DNA of 64,000 nt, from contig CM041292.1 in assembly GCA_023052935.1 (NCBI GenBank), positions 40,756,139 through 40,820,138 on the forward strand, written 5' to 3'. Position 1 is the first letter of the stretch; every line of letters starts with the position of its first letter. Shown here piece after piece: positions 33,155 through 43,153 of the stretch. The DNA comes from Piezodorus guildinii (lineage: Eukaryota > Arthropoda > Insecta > Hemiptera > Pentatomidae). Below the pieces are notes generated by a model. It worked only from the letters and a program-made list of their open reading frames with translations, ran no database searches and was not told where the DNA came from. A program made the position numbers and the translations under genes.

Positions 33155-34627
33155 TTATGGAACGTCGCCTGGTAACGGCACTTGATTTTTTGATCTAAAG
33201 AGTCTCTTAAATTTTGAATACTTGAGGTATATGTGATAGAAAAACAGATAAAATACTATGATAGATACAACAAATAGTAACATTACAGATATATCAAAGT
33301 GATGGTCCCAAGATAAACCTTCTAATTCTATGCTAGAGATTTCTACATGATCTAAATTATGAAAAGATATATTAAAGTGACTATATTTATAAATTTCAAA
33401 GGAATATGACATAGGTAGTATACTAATATCCTTATTTTTAGTAATATTTACAAAAGAATCATTATATCCTAATTTTAATACACAAGTTTTGGGAATAGGA
33501 ATAGGTAAGGAAGTGTTAGGTTGAGGGTACAATACATGTTGATCATATAGTATATAAGTATCAATATCTTCTATATATTTAATAAAAGGAGTTGGGTTAG
33601 TAAGGGTAATAGTTTTACAAAAGCTAATATTATTTCTAATAATATGATTAATACAAGGGTTAGTATTAATATTTACATTTGTACAATAGTAATTTCTTTT
33701 GATAAAAGAACAATTTGCATTATATGTTTCATTATGCGAAAATAAAATAAAATTATTTGGTACAATTGTAGTTACAAGGTTATTTTCGTGGATAGAAGGT
33801 ACAGATAATAAATATAAAGTTGATAGTTTTTTACTTTGTTTTGGAATTGATAGAATATAATGAATAGTACCATTTCTAATGGCACAGTGGATTTTGCTAG
33901 TTAACCATAATGTTTCTAAGTCCTTACTGATGTAATTTTGTTTCAGATCGGTGTGTTTAATGATATCCGCATGTGGTATGCCGAGCCTACACATTTCTAA
34001 AGAATTTTCTATGTCCAGAATTCTGATTGTAATATAATTTATAATGGAGTAAAGTTCTTCTAGATGTATCTTGTATTTGTTCTTGTCAGTCTGTGTAATG
34101 ACCTCACCTAATTGTTTATTGTTTTTGTTTATGATCTGAATGTCTTCATTGAACTTGGAAATCATTTTCTTATTTATTGTAAGTTCTTGGATTAAATTAT
34201 TTTGAAGGTGGTTTTCATTTTGTTGGAGGTTTTCAATAAGCGAATCGAATCTTTCTTTATCGGATGCGTCGAGGTTTCCGGTTATCCATTTAATTGCTGT
34301 ACCGAGGCCGTTAATTATTCCACGTTTATTTATTTTATGCGAGGTTAATGTTTCTATTTTATTTTCTAAATAAATAATTTGTTTTATCGTTAAATTATAA
34401 ATTGATTCCTTAGCGGGGAAGTGAATTAAGCCTTGTTTAATGGTCTGGATATTATCAATTAGGTCGAAGAAATGCAGATAATGGATTACTGTGTCGTATT
34501 GTTCAATGATGAATGAGTCGGCGAGTTTAAAAGTCACTAGTCCTCCAGATTTAGTCACGTCAGTAATTTGAAAGGCTACTACTGTCTGAGTCGCTATCAG
34601 AACTGCCCAAATCAGCGGCTTCGTCAT
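33155..34627 (-). CDS. env: errantivirus envelope (Env) glycoprotein
   Basis: Type I membrane fusion glycoprotein, open throughout. The chosen start (34627, MTKPLIWAVLIATQ) begins a signal peptide and directly follows a splice acceptor TTCTGCTTTCAG; the open frame extends 22 codons further to 34693, overlapping the pol 3' end. A basic cleavage-like site KINKR precedes a hydrophobic GIINGLGTAIKWITGN segment (about codons 103-118 of the chosen ORF), resembling insect baculovirus F-type proteins. Several N-glycosylation motifs (NLT, NGT, NIS, NDS) lie in the ectodomain. One C-terminal transmembrane helix (VMLLFVVSIIVFYLFF) is followed by a 22-residue tail. Length fits errantivirus Env. Expression would need splicing. 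Confidence 0.88.
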   Translation of the reverse strand: MTKPLIWAVLIATQTVVAFQITDVTKSGGLVTFKLADSFIIEQYDTVIHYLHFFDLIDNIQTIKQGLIHFPAKESIYNLTIKQIIYLENKIETLTSHKINKRGIINGLGTAIKWITGNLDASDKERFDSLIENLQQNENHLQNNLIQELTINKKMISKFNEDIQIINKNNKQLGEVITQTDKNKYKIHLEELYSIINYITIRILDIENSLEMCRLGIPHADIIKHTDLKQNYISKDLETLWLTSKIHCAIRNGTIHYILSIPKQSKKLSTLYLLSVPSIHENNLVTTIVPNNFILFSHNETYNANCSFIKRNYYCTNVNINTNPCINHIIRNNISFCKTITLTNPTPFIKYIEDIDTYILYDQHVLYPQPNTSLPIPIPKTCVLKLGYNDSFVNITKNKDISILPMSYSFEIYKYSHFNISFHNLDHVEISSIELEGLSWDHHFDISVMLLFVVSIIVFYLFFYHIYLKYSKFKRLFRSKNQVPLPGDVP

Positions 34628-34640
34628 CTGAAAGCAGAAC
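34628..34640 (-). promoter_or_regulatory. env splice acceptor
   Basis: On the element strand TTCTGCTTTCAG abuts ATG (34627). Errantiviruses make Env from a spliced subgenomic RNA, and this is the expected acceptor position. Possible donors in the leader are CAG/GTACTC (39888-39889) and GAG/GTATAA (about 39808). Confidence 0.65.
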
Positions 34641-37600
34641 ATATACTTTCTCACGGGCTTTCCTGGGTCTCCTAACGTTTTTGCAATGTGCATGCACTAT
34701 TTTATCTTTATCCTGAAACTTTAATACGGGCTTGTATAGATTTTCATTTTTATTCCTAACGCGTCTCTTTATAAATGCTTCGCCAGTGATTTCCGGTGGG
34801 TCTTCGCGGTTTTTATTTAGACGTTCGGTTCTTTGTTCCTTTTTTCCGAGATTTTGGTATTAGCTAATTTATGAATGATATTTAATTTTTCATGATATTT
34901 TTGTACAAGGTTTTCTTTAATTAATTTCTCGTCGCGATCCGGATCGACAAATTTTCCGAAAGTTATTTCATTAGGCGTTAATTTTAAATTTTTATTTAGC
35001 GTTTCATTAAAAGTTCTAATCGCGATATTAACATTAGTTTCCAGGCTGTTTTTAGGATTTTCCTCTTTTATTATTCGCAACAATTCTATCAAGGTTGAAT
35101 GTGCTCTATTTAATATGCCTAAAGAATTAGAGTTATTCGAAACGGTATAATGACAAATTATGCCTAGGCTTTCTAACAAATTTTGAATTAAACCATTTTT
35201 GTACTCTCTACCTTGATCCATAGTAATTTGTATCGGTGGTGGGTATAAAGCCAAATATTTAGTAATTACGTTATGAATATTAGTAGCATTGTTTGCTCTA
35301 TTTACTTCCGCGTATAAACGTTTTGAAAAGGTATCGATAATGGTTATAATGAATTTTTTCTCATAATATAGCGTGTCGATCATTAAATATTCAAACGGTC
35401 ATTCCGGAGTTGGTGTAATTTGGAAATTTGGTTTTATCGGTCGTCTTTCATATTTTGTCTTCGCGCATGTACTACATTTATTAATATAATTAGATATTTC
35501 GTCTTTCATACGAGGAAAATAATAATAACGCTTTAATTTTTCGTAAGTTTCCATTATTCCACGGTGGCACGATTTTCCGACATGATAGTTCTCGATTAGA
35601 TTAATTTGTTCGGCTTTGTCTGGAATGTCAATGAGTTTCATTTTGTACCTTTTTATTCTAACAGTTGGACATTTTTCTTCTATAAAATTAGAAATTTTAT
35701 TAAATATTCCTTCATAATTGTCTCTTACCGTCTCCACGTTGGGTTCGCAATAAATACCGTATGTTCCATTGGGCTTTACTATTTCATGTAATTTGTCCTC
35801 TAAGTCATTTTTCCAAGGGTAGGCCGTTTCAATTTTGTACCGAAATTTATTAAATGGTCTTTCTACCTGCATATCTTCATTTCCGCGAGTTATAAAGATT
35901 TGATATTTTTCTACATTAATAGGTCTGTCTGTCACTATAAGAATCTGGTTATGGCTACTTTCTTGCGAATGCTGAGTAGCAAGACTCTCAGCGTCATTAA
36001 CATTTTCGTTTTCCTGGGCTGTCGGTAACGCGTTTTCTATGTCATTTAATAATTGTTGATATTCCGATGTGTTAGGGAGAGACAAAGGTTCATCACTATT
36101 AATTAAATTATCAATTTCTGTATCGATGTCTTCTACCTCGTTTAGTTCATATGTTTTTGTATTATTTTCTATTTTTATTCTACTTAAAGCATCCGCGACT
36201 TGGTTTGACCTTCCTTGCACGTATTTAATATCGAAGCTAAATTCGTTTAGTAGAAATATCCACTTCATTATCCGCGTGTTATTATTTTTCATGGAGAATA
36301 TCCATTGTAAGGGCTTATGATCCGTGTGAATGGTAAAGTGTTGACCGTACAAATAGGGTTTGAAATGTTTACAGGCGTAAACTATGGCAAATAATTCTCT
36401 CTCGATAGTGGAGTAACGCGATTCTGTATTAGATAGTGTTTTGGAGGCAAAAGCTATAGGGTGTTCTTTTCCGTCAATTATTTGTGAGAGTACCGAGCCC
36501 ACGGCGATTTGGCTGGCATCAGTTGTAAGAATCATTGGCTTCGCGAAATCTGGGTAAACTAATATCGGTGAATGTAAAAGAAGAGATTTTAAGTTGTTAA
36601 ACGCGTTTATGTAGGATTCTGAATTTATATTATTCTCGGATTTTCTAAGACAGCTTGTTAAGGGTTGCGCGATTTGTGCATAATTTTTAATAAATTTTCT
36701 ATAATAGCCGGTCAAACCAAGGAATTGTTTGATTTCTTTTTCCGATTTCGGCAGTGGAAATTTTTCAATAGCTTCAAGTTTACGGGGGTCAGTTTTGATT
36801 CCGTCTGGTGTTAGTATATGACCTAAAAATGGTAATTCTGAATGGAAAAATTCAGTTTTAGATAATTGTATTGATAAGTCATGTTTGTGCAATTTTGAAA
36901 GGAGATTATCTAAATGTCGAAAGTGCTCTTCTTTAGTTTTAGAAAAAACAATTATGTCATCAATATACACTAATACGTTGGAGGTGTTGGCTAATAATGA
37001 ATTCATCGCTCGTTGAAATGTTGGGGGTGCATTACATAGACCGAAGGGCATTCTGGTGAATTCATAGTGCCCTGTATCCGTTGAGAAGGCGGTTTTTGGT
37101 ATGGAGTCTTCGTCCATCTCAATTTGGTGAAATCCCGAAGCTAAATCGATTGTTGAGAAGAATTTAGAGCCGTTTAATTGATTTAATAAGTCTTCAATAT
37201 TAGGAAGAGGGAATTTGTCCGGTATTGTTTCTGCGTTGAGTTTTCTATAGTCGATTACCACACGAATTTTTCTTTTACCGTTCTCCGAAGGAGATGATTT
37301 TTTTGGTACTACCCAAATGGGGCTGTTATAAGGAGAATTGCTTTCGCGAATTATGCCGTTGTCTAGTAAAGTTTGGATCTCCAAGTTCACTTCGTTTTTA
37401 AATTGTTGGGGGTATCTGTAATTTCTGGTGTATATTGGTTGGTCTGTTTTGAGTGGAATTCTGTGTTTTAATAAATTTGTTTTTCTTAATTTTTCGTTTT
37501 CTTTCTTGATTACTCTTGGATATTTATTTAACAACTTAATAACCGTATGCTGATCGTTTTGATTAAGGTGCGAAATTCTTAAGTGTTCCTCTACGTTAAT

Positions 37601-37689
37601 TATATTTAGTTCTTTTGAATTATTAATGTGACTATTTTTTGATCCATAACTTTCATCATTGGTTTCATTATTATTATTATTTTCATTTT

Positions 37690-38020
37690 TTAATTCATTA
37701 TTATTTATTAACCTTTCACTATTATTTTCCATTATTATTCCTTTATTGTTTCCATTTCTTATTATGTCATTATTTCCATTTTTTATTCCATTATTATTTT
37801 CGTTTTTTATTCCATTATTATTTTCATTTTTTAATCCATTATTATTTATTAACCTTTCATTATTATTTTCCATTATCACTCCTTTATTATTTCCATTTCT
37901 TATTACATCATTATTTCCATTTTTTATTCCATTATTATTTTCATTTTTTATTCCATTATTATTTTCATTTTTTAATCCATTATTATTTATTAACCTTTCA
38001 TTATTATTTTCCATTTCCAT
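37690..38020 (-). repeat. in-frame 141 bp tandem repeat inside pol
   Basis: Between protease and RT the frame holds two full and one partial copy of a 47-codon unit (anchor CCTTTCA on the plus strand at 37711, 37852 and 37993, exactly 141 bp apart). Within it an 8-codon subunit GIKNENNN repeats. The unit is a multiple of three, so the frame is kept. The result is a long Asn-rich hydrophilic spacer. Confidence 0.9.
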
Positions 38021-38565
38021 TTTTCTATCATTTATTATTCTTTTATTATTAGTTTCCATTTTCATTTCTTTATAATTCATTAATGTTTTATTATTCTTTA
38101 GTCCGACGTTATAACCATTATTATTGTCCACTCTTATTTTTTTATCACTTATTAACATTTTATCATTATTACTATTATTATTTGTTTCATTTATTTTAGT
38201 TATTTTACCGTTTTTGATACGAACATTTTCAATTAACATTTCATCACTATTTTCAAAGTTCATTTTCATCCCGATGGTTCAAATAGTGCCGATCCCGAGT
38301 AACAAATCATATTTTTTATTAAAATCAAAAATTTTACATTTAATTAATAGTTCTTTTTGTAATCCTAACCTAGGCGCGAGATCTATGAAGATCGCTCCGT
38401 CTCCCGCCTTGCTTCCGTTAGGTGTTTTAACAATAAATTTTTCCGGTAGTATTTTCGCGTCTTTCGGTACGGAATTTGGATTTATATAACTAATTTGCGA
38501 TCCTGTATCAACCATCCATTTATTTCCCGTTAGGTCCGTAAATTCAACTAGATCATCACAAACGT

Positions 38566-39753
38566 TTAGGTAGTATTCGGCGGATCCGGTTCCGGCCTTC
38601 CTAGCTCTAAAAAATGTTCAAATTTTTCTTCTAGTTCCGCGATTCTCGATTTTAACTCATAATTTTCATCTTCTAAATGATGCACCTCGTTGCTACGCAC
38701 GGTTCGCATAGAAACAGTATTTTGTGAGTTCGGATTAAACGGTTTTGAAGGGAACGGATTATGTCTTTTATCATTCTCCCGCCATTTATTTTTGTCATGC
38801 CAAGATTGTCGCGAATATTGCCTAGAAGGATTCTCTTCTGGCTTGAACGAATTTTGAGGCTGATGATAATTTCGGCTTTCGTGATAACGCGAGTTTTCAA
38901 TAGGTTGTCGCCAGTCGCGATATTCCCGGTTGTAATTTTGATTAAACGGTTTTTTATAATTTTGATAGTTGTTATGATTCGGACGATTATTTTTATAATG
39001 TTCGTATCTTTTCTGTTCGAAGTTATTATTATTTCTTTTAAAATCTTTAATTGGTTGTTGATTATAATTTGAATATGTGTTTTCTCTACGAGACATGTAC
39101 AGTGTTTGGTCAAGTCCGTACAGTCTCTCCATTATGTCTGAACACCTATTGAGGATTGCATTTCTAATTTGGTCCACGTCAGTCAGTATCATGTGATTTA
39201 AGAAATCGGAGAGTGCCGGGTGTAAATTATGCAAAATATGGCTATTTATTTCCCTATCCTGACATCTTATCATAGCTGTTTTGTCTGTTATTTCGTCATC
39301 AAATTGAATTCTTGAAAATATTAAAGATCTAATTTTTGCGATTCTATTAATAAAGTCAATTGGATGTTCTTTTTTATACGGGAATGTGTGCATTAATTCT
39401 CTTTTTAACTGTTCTACCGTCCTGGACTCTTTGAATTGTTGAGTTAAATAATGAAGTAATTCTGATACCGATGTGAATGTATTTGTTAATAAGCAGTCCC
39501 TAGCAAATCCTTTTAATTTTGATTTTACGATAGTTAATAATTGATCATGGTTTCTTTCTTTTAAGGTATTATTATCTGTACAAACGTTATTATAAATTTG
39601 TTTTACATCATTTACAAAAAACACAACGTCATATGGGTTACCGTCAAATTCTGATAAATGGCCGTAATTTTCCTTAGTCATTTGATATGTGATTGCCATG
39701 CTTCTAGTTTGAATATTCCTAACTTCAATTAACCTATCGGTGGTTTTTCCCAT
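38566..39753 (-). CDS. gag: errantivirus Gag
   Basis: Structural polyprotein that forms the particle and binds RNA, 395 codons, open. Starts MGKTTDRLIEVRN at 39753, the first ATG after the leader; ends RPEPDPPNTT. The central part (FDGNPYDVVFFVNDV; FINRIAKIRSLIFSR) is the helical capsid-like region of gypsy-type Gag. The C-terminal third is rich in Asn, Arg, Tyr and Gln and replaces CCHC zinc knuckles, which are absent, as in other errantiviruses. A short coiled-coil-like segment (LEDENYELKSRIAELEEK) precedes the frameshift site. Confidence 0.9.
   Translation of the reverse strand: MGKTTDRLIEVRNIQTRSMAITYQMTKENYGHLSEFDGNPYDVVFFVNDVKQIYNNVCTDNNTLKERNHDQLLTIVKSKLKGFARDCLLTNTFTSVSELLHYLTQQFKESRTVEQLKRELMHTFPYKKEHPIDFINRIAKIRSLIFSRIQFDDEITDKTAMIRCQDREINSHILHNLHPALSDFLNHMILTDVDQIRNAILNRCSDIMERLYGLDQTLYMSRRENTYSNYNQQPIKDFKRNNNNFEQKRYEHYKNNRPNHNNYQNYKKPFNQNYNREYRDWRQPIENSRYHESRNYHQPQNSFKPEENPSRQYSRQSWHDKNKWRENDKRHNPFPSKPFNPNSQNTVSMRTVRSNEVHHLEDENYELKSRIAELEEKFEHFLELGRPEPDPPNTT
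38608..38614 (-). promoter_or_regulatory. -1 ribosomal frameshift site T TTT TTA
   Basis: In the gag frame the codons are CAT TTT TTA, giving the classic slippery heptamer. A -1 slip here enters a frame that stays open through the gag stop and into protease. It is the same heptamer as known from lentiviral gag-pol. Confidence 0.75.
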
Positions 39754-40050
39754 ATACTTAAAATAAAAATTAAAATAAAAATAAAATTAGTTACAAGATT
39801 ATTATACCTCAAGTATTCTTCTTAAGATGCCTGACGTCCTCTTTGTAGTTTATAAAAATGTTCGGACTGGGGTGAAACTCTTGGAGTACCTGAGCTGCGT
39901 CTCGTAAGCGGTGCCTTCAGTCTGCTGTAGTACCAGAGGTCTTCTAATCGTTGCAGTATTCTTGATAGTGCACACGATGGAGTCTTCCTGTGGTCTTGAG
40001 ACGGAACAATGGCTAAGTACGGTTACGATTCCCACAACTAGTCTAACCCA

Positions 40051-40068
40051 GTCCCTGTTCGGGCGCCA
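40051..40068 (-). promoter_or_regulatory. primer-binding site, tRNA-Lys
   Basis: TGGCGCCCGAACAGGGAC immediately after the 5' LTR matches the 3' end of tRNA-Lys(UUU) over 18 nt. The first T overlaps the last base of the LTR, as known for errantiviruses. Confidence 0.92.
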
Positions 40069-40307
40069 ATTATAAACTCCGGACCGTGAAACTTCTTAAA
40101 AAAATAACTTTATTGGTATAACAATCAGTACAATGGTTATAACATATCTAATAGACTAATGACGCGTACACTTGTAACGGAACTATACTATTGCATACCG
40201 GACTCTGTGTCTTCGCTGTCCTGCACTGGCCTATATATACTAGATAAGTAGTGGTGGGGTATTTATGCTGAGCTTGTGGTTTCTACTGGGGCGTCTGGTG
40301 TATAACT
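40068..40307 (-). repeat. errantivirus 5' LTR
   Basis: No difference from the 3' LTR was found by eye over 240 bp. It drives transcription: TATATATA near 40232-40239, AATAAA inverse near 40109-40114. Confidence 0.93.
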
Positions 40308-40309
40308 GT

Positions 40310-42190
40310 CGATACAATTATTGTTTCCAAGGAAAAAAAAACAACAACAAAAAACGGTATAGTTCGGGGAATACAGTCAACGTTTTGAGTAAATAAATTA
40401 TTACACCCTCTCAATCATGTTTTGCTCCAAAATCGCAAACAGCATTAGTTTTTATAATGACCGAAACATAATCATTGTAATCTACATCTATAATGTTTTC
40501 ATTTTTTTAGATTTAATAAATATTTTGCTAACCCTTGCCTATCATGTCTGCTGCTAGAATTCCTATAGAACATTTCGGTATTGTCAGTTAACTTCTGACA
40601 GGCCCGAATTTAAAAAATGTAAAAATAAGAAAAAGTATTTTAATTAATTTTAATGGGTGTTTAAATATTTCGAGACCTGGGACGTTCCTCTTAATATTAA
40701 ATATTTTTTATGAGGCTGGATGATAAAACAATGTAGTGGACTGTATTTTAAATGGAATATATTATGGAATAATATGGGAACATAATATGATATAAGATTA
40801 CAATCTATTAAGAATTACAAGGAAATTAAAATTTGATTTAGGTTAAATTATTTCTATTATTACATATCTGCCTGATGCTATTGTGAGGCGGTCTCTCCTC
40901 CTGATTCATTTCTTCGTTCCTGGACCGGCCGGCGCCTATTCTTTACTCCTCATTAGGATACATCTACTCTTGTGAAATATGATGAAGAAGTTTGCGTCTT
41001 TAGATGCATGTGCTTTTCTTTCTCTCTTGCTATCTCTCTTGCCCGCAGAGCATTCTGGTCTCAGTACTAGTACCTCCCTATGCCGCCAGATGGCCCTGTG
41101 TGCGCTTGATTGTGTTGCTGCATGAAAGATGCCATATCTTAAAATGGGTAAGGGCCGTGTTCCCTTAAGAAGGCGTTTTAATGGATTTCGAATAGCGATG
41201 GTAGAATGCGTAAGGAAATTGATTTTTTTTGATCCCTTGTTCAATTCCAGATGTACAGATAGTTTGATTAAATTATAAATGTGATAACAGACAACCATTA
41301 CAACACTAAACATTAATTAATTATTGTACGAATAATAAAGATTTTTTTTATATATAGTACAGATTAAAATACCATCTTAATCAATATTTTAAAAAATATA
41401 TTATTATATAATACTCGCTGACTCTGCAAACACTGTTGTGCCATATAAATTAATAAATAATCGAATCATTGACATGGTTGTATGATTACGTTCGCTCATC
41501 CTGGGGAACATGTAGTCAATATTATAGTGAATAGTACACTAATTTGTGTAGTTGTACCGCTCAGTGCTTCTTCAGCAAGATATCGCCCAGTAATAGTCGT
41601 CTAAGAGCAAGCTGAGTGCAAGGCATGCATATTTATATGTTGGATACTGTTGCCCATTCACTTTGTGTATATCTTGAAATGGCAATGGGTCGGGGATATA
41701 ACCAACAACAATCCCTTGTAGAAGCACTATCTGCCGTCTTAATAATCATCTTAATATTTTTTATTCTTTAAAAAGACTATTATTAAATAATATATAAATT
41801 CATGATATAATGTTTTTTGTCAAAATATTTTTCTTCGGTGCTTCTATAATTTTATTCTGTTTTTTCGTTTTTGTAAATACTGTGTGAATGAATTTCAAGT
41901 CACTATTGTCCTCACCAAGACAGGATAAATAAAAAAACAAAAAAGATAACTTCTATTTAAATAAACATATAATTTCATGTCCTACCGTATTATTTAATAA
42001 TTCATTGATTCAATGTATAATCGTTAAGAAAACGGTAATTAAAAATTGTATAAGATATAATTATGTTGAATTATGGAAATGTTCAGAATGGCAAAGGAAT
42101 GATTTATGTAACTTGTTCTTTTGGTTTATTATTATCATTAATACAACTTTATAATCTACCCATCCTTTCAAGGTCAAGATTAGTTAACTA
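40310..42190. other. non-coding stretch
   Basis: AT-rich with one GC-normal island at 40870-41230. There, an acceptor-like CTCTTGCCCGCAG (about 41036-41048) and a donor-like AATGG/GTAAGG (about 41146) are visible on the plus strand, while a 125-codon frame (40936-41313) is open on the minus strand. Neither gives a recognisable protein. 41500-41760 is also less AT-rich, without features. Confidence 0.35.
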
Positions 42191-42193
42191 TTA

Positions 42194-42234
42194 TTATTTA
42201 GGTCTACGCTTTCAAGATGCGTAGACCTAAATAA
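42194..42234. repeat. perfect 16 bp hairpin
   Basis: TTATTTAGGTCTACGC and its exact inverse complement around a 9 nt loop. It may be an element end or a structured RNA; no flanking terminal repeat was found. Confidence 0.8.
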
Positions 42235-42239
42235 CTAAT

Positions 42240-42360
42240 AAAAAAAAGAATTCGATTGTCCACCGTCCGCGGCATTTCTCTGAAACTACTAGACCAATCG
42301 TTTTAAAATTCGCCACAAAAAAAACTAGGGCATACAATAATGATCCTAACAGTTAGACGT
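42240..42360 (+). repeat. repeat R3 fragment
   Basis: Contains CATTTCTCTGAAACTACTAG then ACCAATCGTTTTAAAATTCG; a diverged counterpart is at 49905-49970 (TTTTCTCCGAAACTGAGGAG). Type unknown. Confidence 0.4.
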
Positions 42361-42896
42361 TGATATCAGCTGGTTATTTTTTAAATGGCGGTCCAATTTA
42401 AAGTAATTTAATAAAAAACTGAGTTATTCTCGAAGATAGAGAACAATGTATTAGGGTTTCTCAACCGTTAATTAAAGTTTAGAACCGTGATATTATTAAA
42501 AAAAAATAATAATAAATAAAAAAAATAAAAATAAAATAAAATAAAAGAATTGAAATTTTACCCATAAATGCGCCCATAAGTTATTTTAGATGATGCATAA
42601 AAATGTGTATAGAGCTTTAGAATCAGTAAAGCGCGATAACAAACAAAAACAAAAAACAGCAAGAAAAAACGGTTATTATTGAAGATAAAGAAAAATTAAA
42701 AAGTTTTTCGAGATCAAGACAACGCGATGAGCAGAGATAAAATAAATAAATAATTTTATATGTGTCTAGCCACTACCATATAATATTATTTATTTATATG
42801 TGATTCCTTGATAAATCGGTTATCATTGATAATAGAGAAAAAATGCAAGGTTTTCTGGAATCCGGAAATTTTATTTGAGTGGAAATCGAAATAAAA

Positions 42897-43005
42897 TAAA
42901 AAAATCTGGTGCGGGCAACACACAACTTTCACTTACCTCGATTTTTAAAATCAATGAAAGAATTTTCAAATACAGTTAGAGATAAAAATACGTGCAAAAA
43001 TCTGT
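42897..43005 (+). repeat. family M 5' end fragment
   Basis: AAATCTGGTGCGGGCAACAC through AGATAAAAATACGTG, then the match stops. Confidence 0.7.
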
Positions 43006-43153
43006 AATTTCTTATTTCATTTAATAATACAACAAATATTTAGTATTAGATAATATATAAATATTTCAAATTTAACTGTTTTAGAAGAAATACCGATAGT
43101 AAATAGCTTAGTGTGTAGTCTCAACTTTATACTCAAGAACCCCCTTAATTAGA

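Larger units (their letters stand above)
34580..38614 (-). pseudogene. pol: errantivirus Pol (protease, RT, RNase H, integrase), broken
   Basis: Entered by -1 frameshift from gag. Order: protease (VDTGSQI; LLLG), an Asn-rich repeat region, RT (YIDD at 36956-36967), RNase H (TTDAS; TDHKPLQW; ADALSR) and integrase zinc domain (HVGKSCHRG ... CSTCAKTK) and core (MIDT; MDQGREY). Breaks: in-frame TGA at 38279-38281 after protease, in-frame TGA at 35399-35401 between the integrase zinc domain and core, and a one-base frameshift near 34825 that moves the integrase tail into another frame, which runs on to about 34580 and overlaps env. Where the third integrase acidic residue is expected the sequence reads GILNRAHST, with Asn. 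All other domains look intact. Confidence 0.9.
32844..40307 (-). mobile_element. errantivirus (gypsy-like endogenous retrovirus), 7.46 kb, both LTRs
   Basis: Complete LTR element on the minus strand: 5' LTR (40068-40307), tRNA-Lys primer site, leader, gag, pol (-1 frame), env, polypurine tract, 3' LTR (32844-33083). Possession of env with an insect fusion-protein-like cleavage region places it with Errantivirus. The two 240 bp LTRs read identical, so the insertion is recent. Left and right flanks share GTC (32841-32843, 40308-40310); the 4 bp duplication expected for the group is not perfect. gag and env are open; pol is broken three times, so this copy is not expected to be autonomous. Confidence 0.95.

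Noticed and set aside
37639..38075. Long plus-strand frames rich in His/Phe/Tyr or Leu/Phe
   Set aside because: They are the reverse-strand shadow of the Asn-rich repeat in errantivirus pol.
40936..41313. 125-codon minus-strand ORF and plus-strand splice-like signals
   Set aside because: No domain, no conserved-looking composition, and competing open frames on both strands; kept only as a note in the non-coding stretch.
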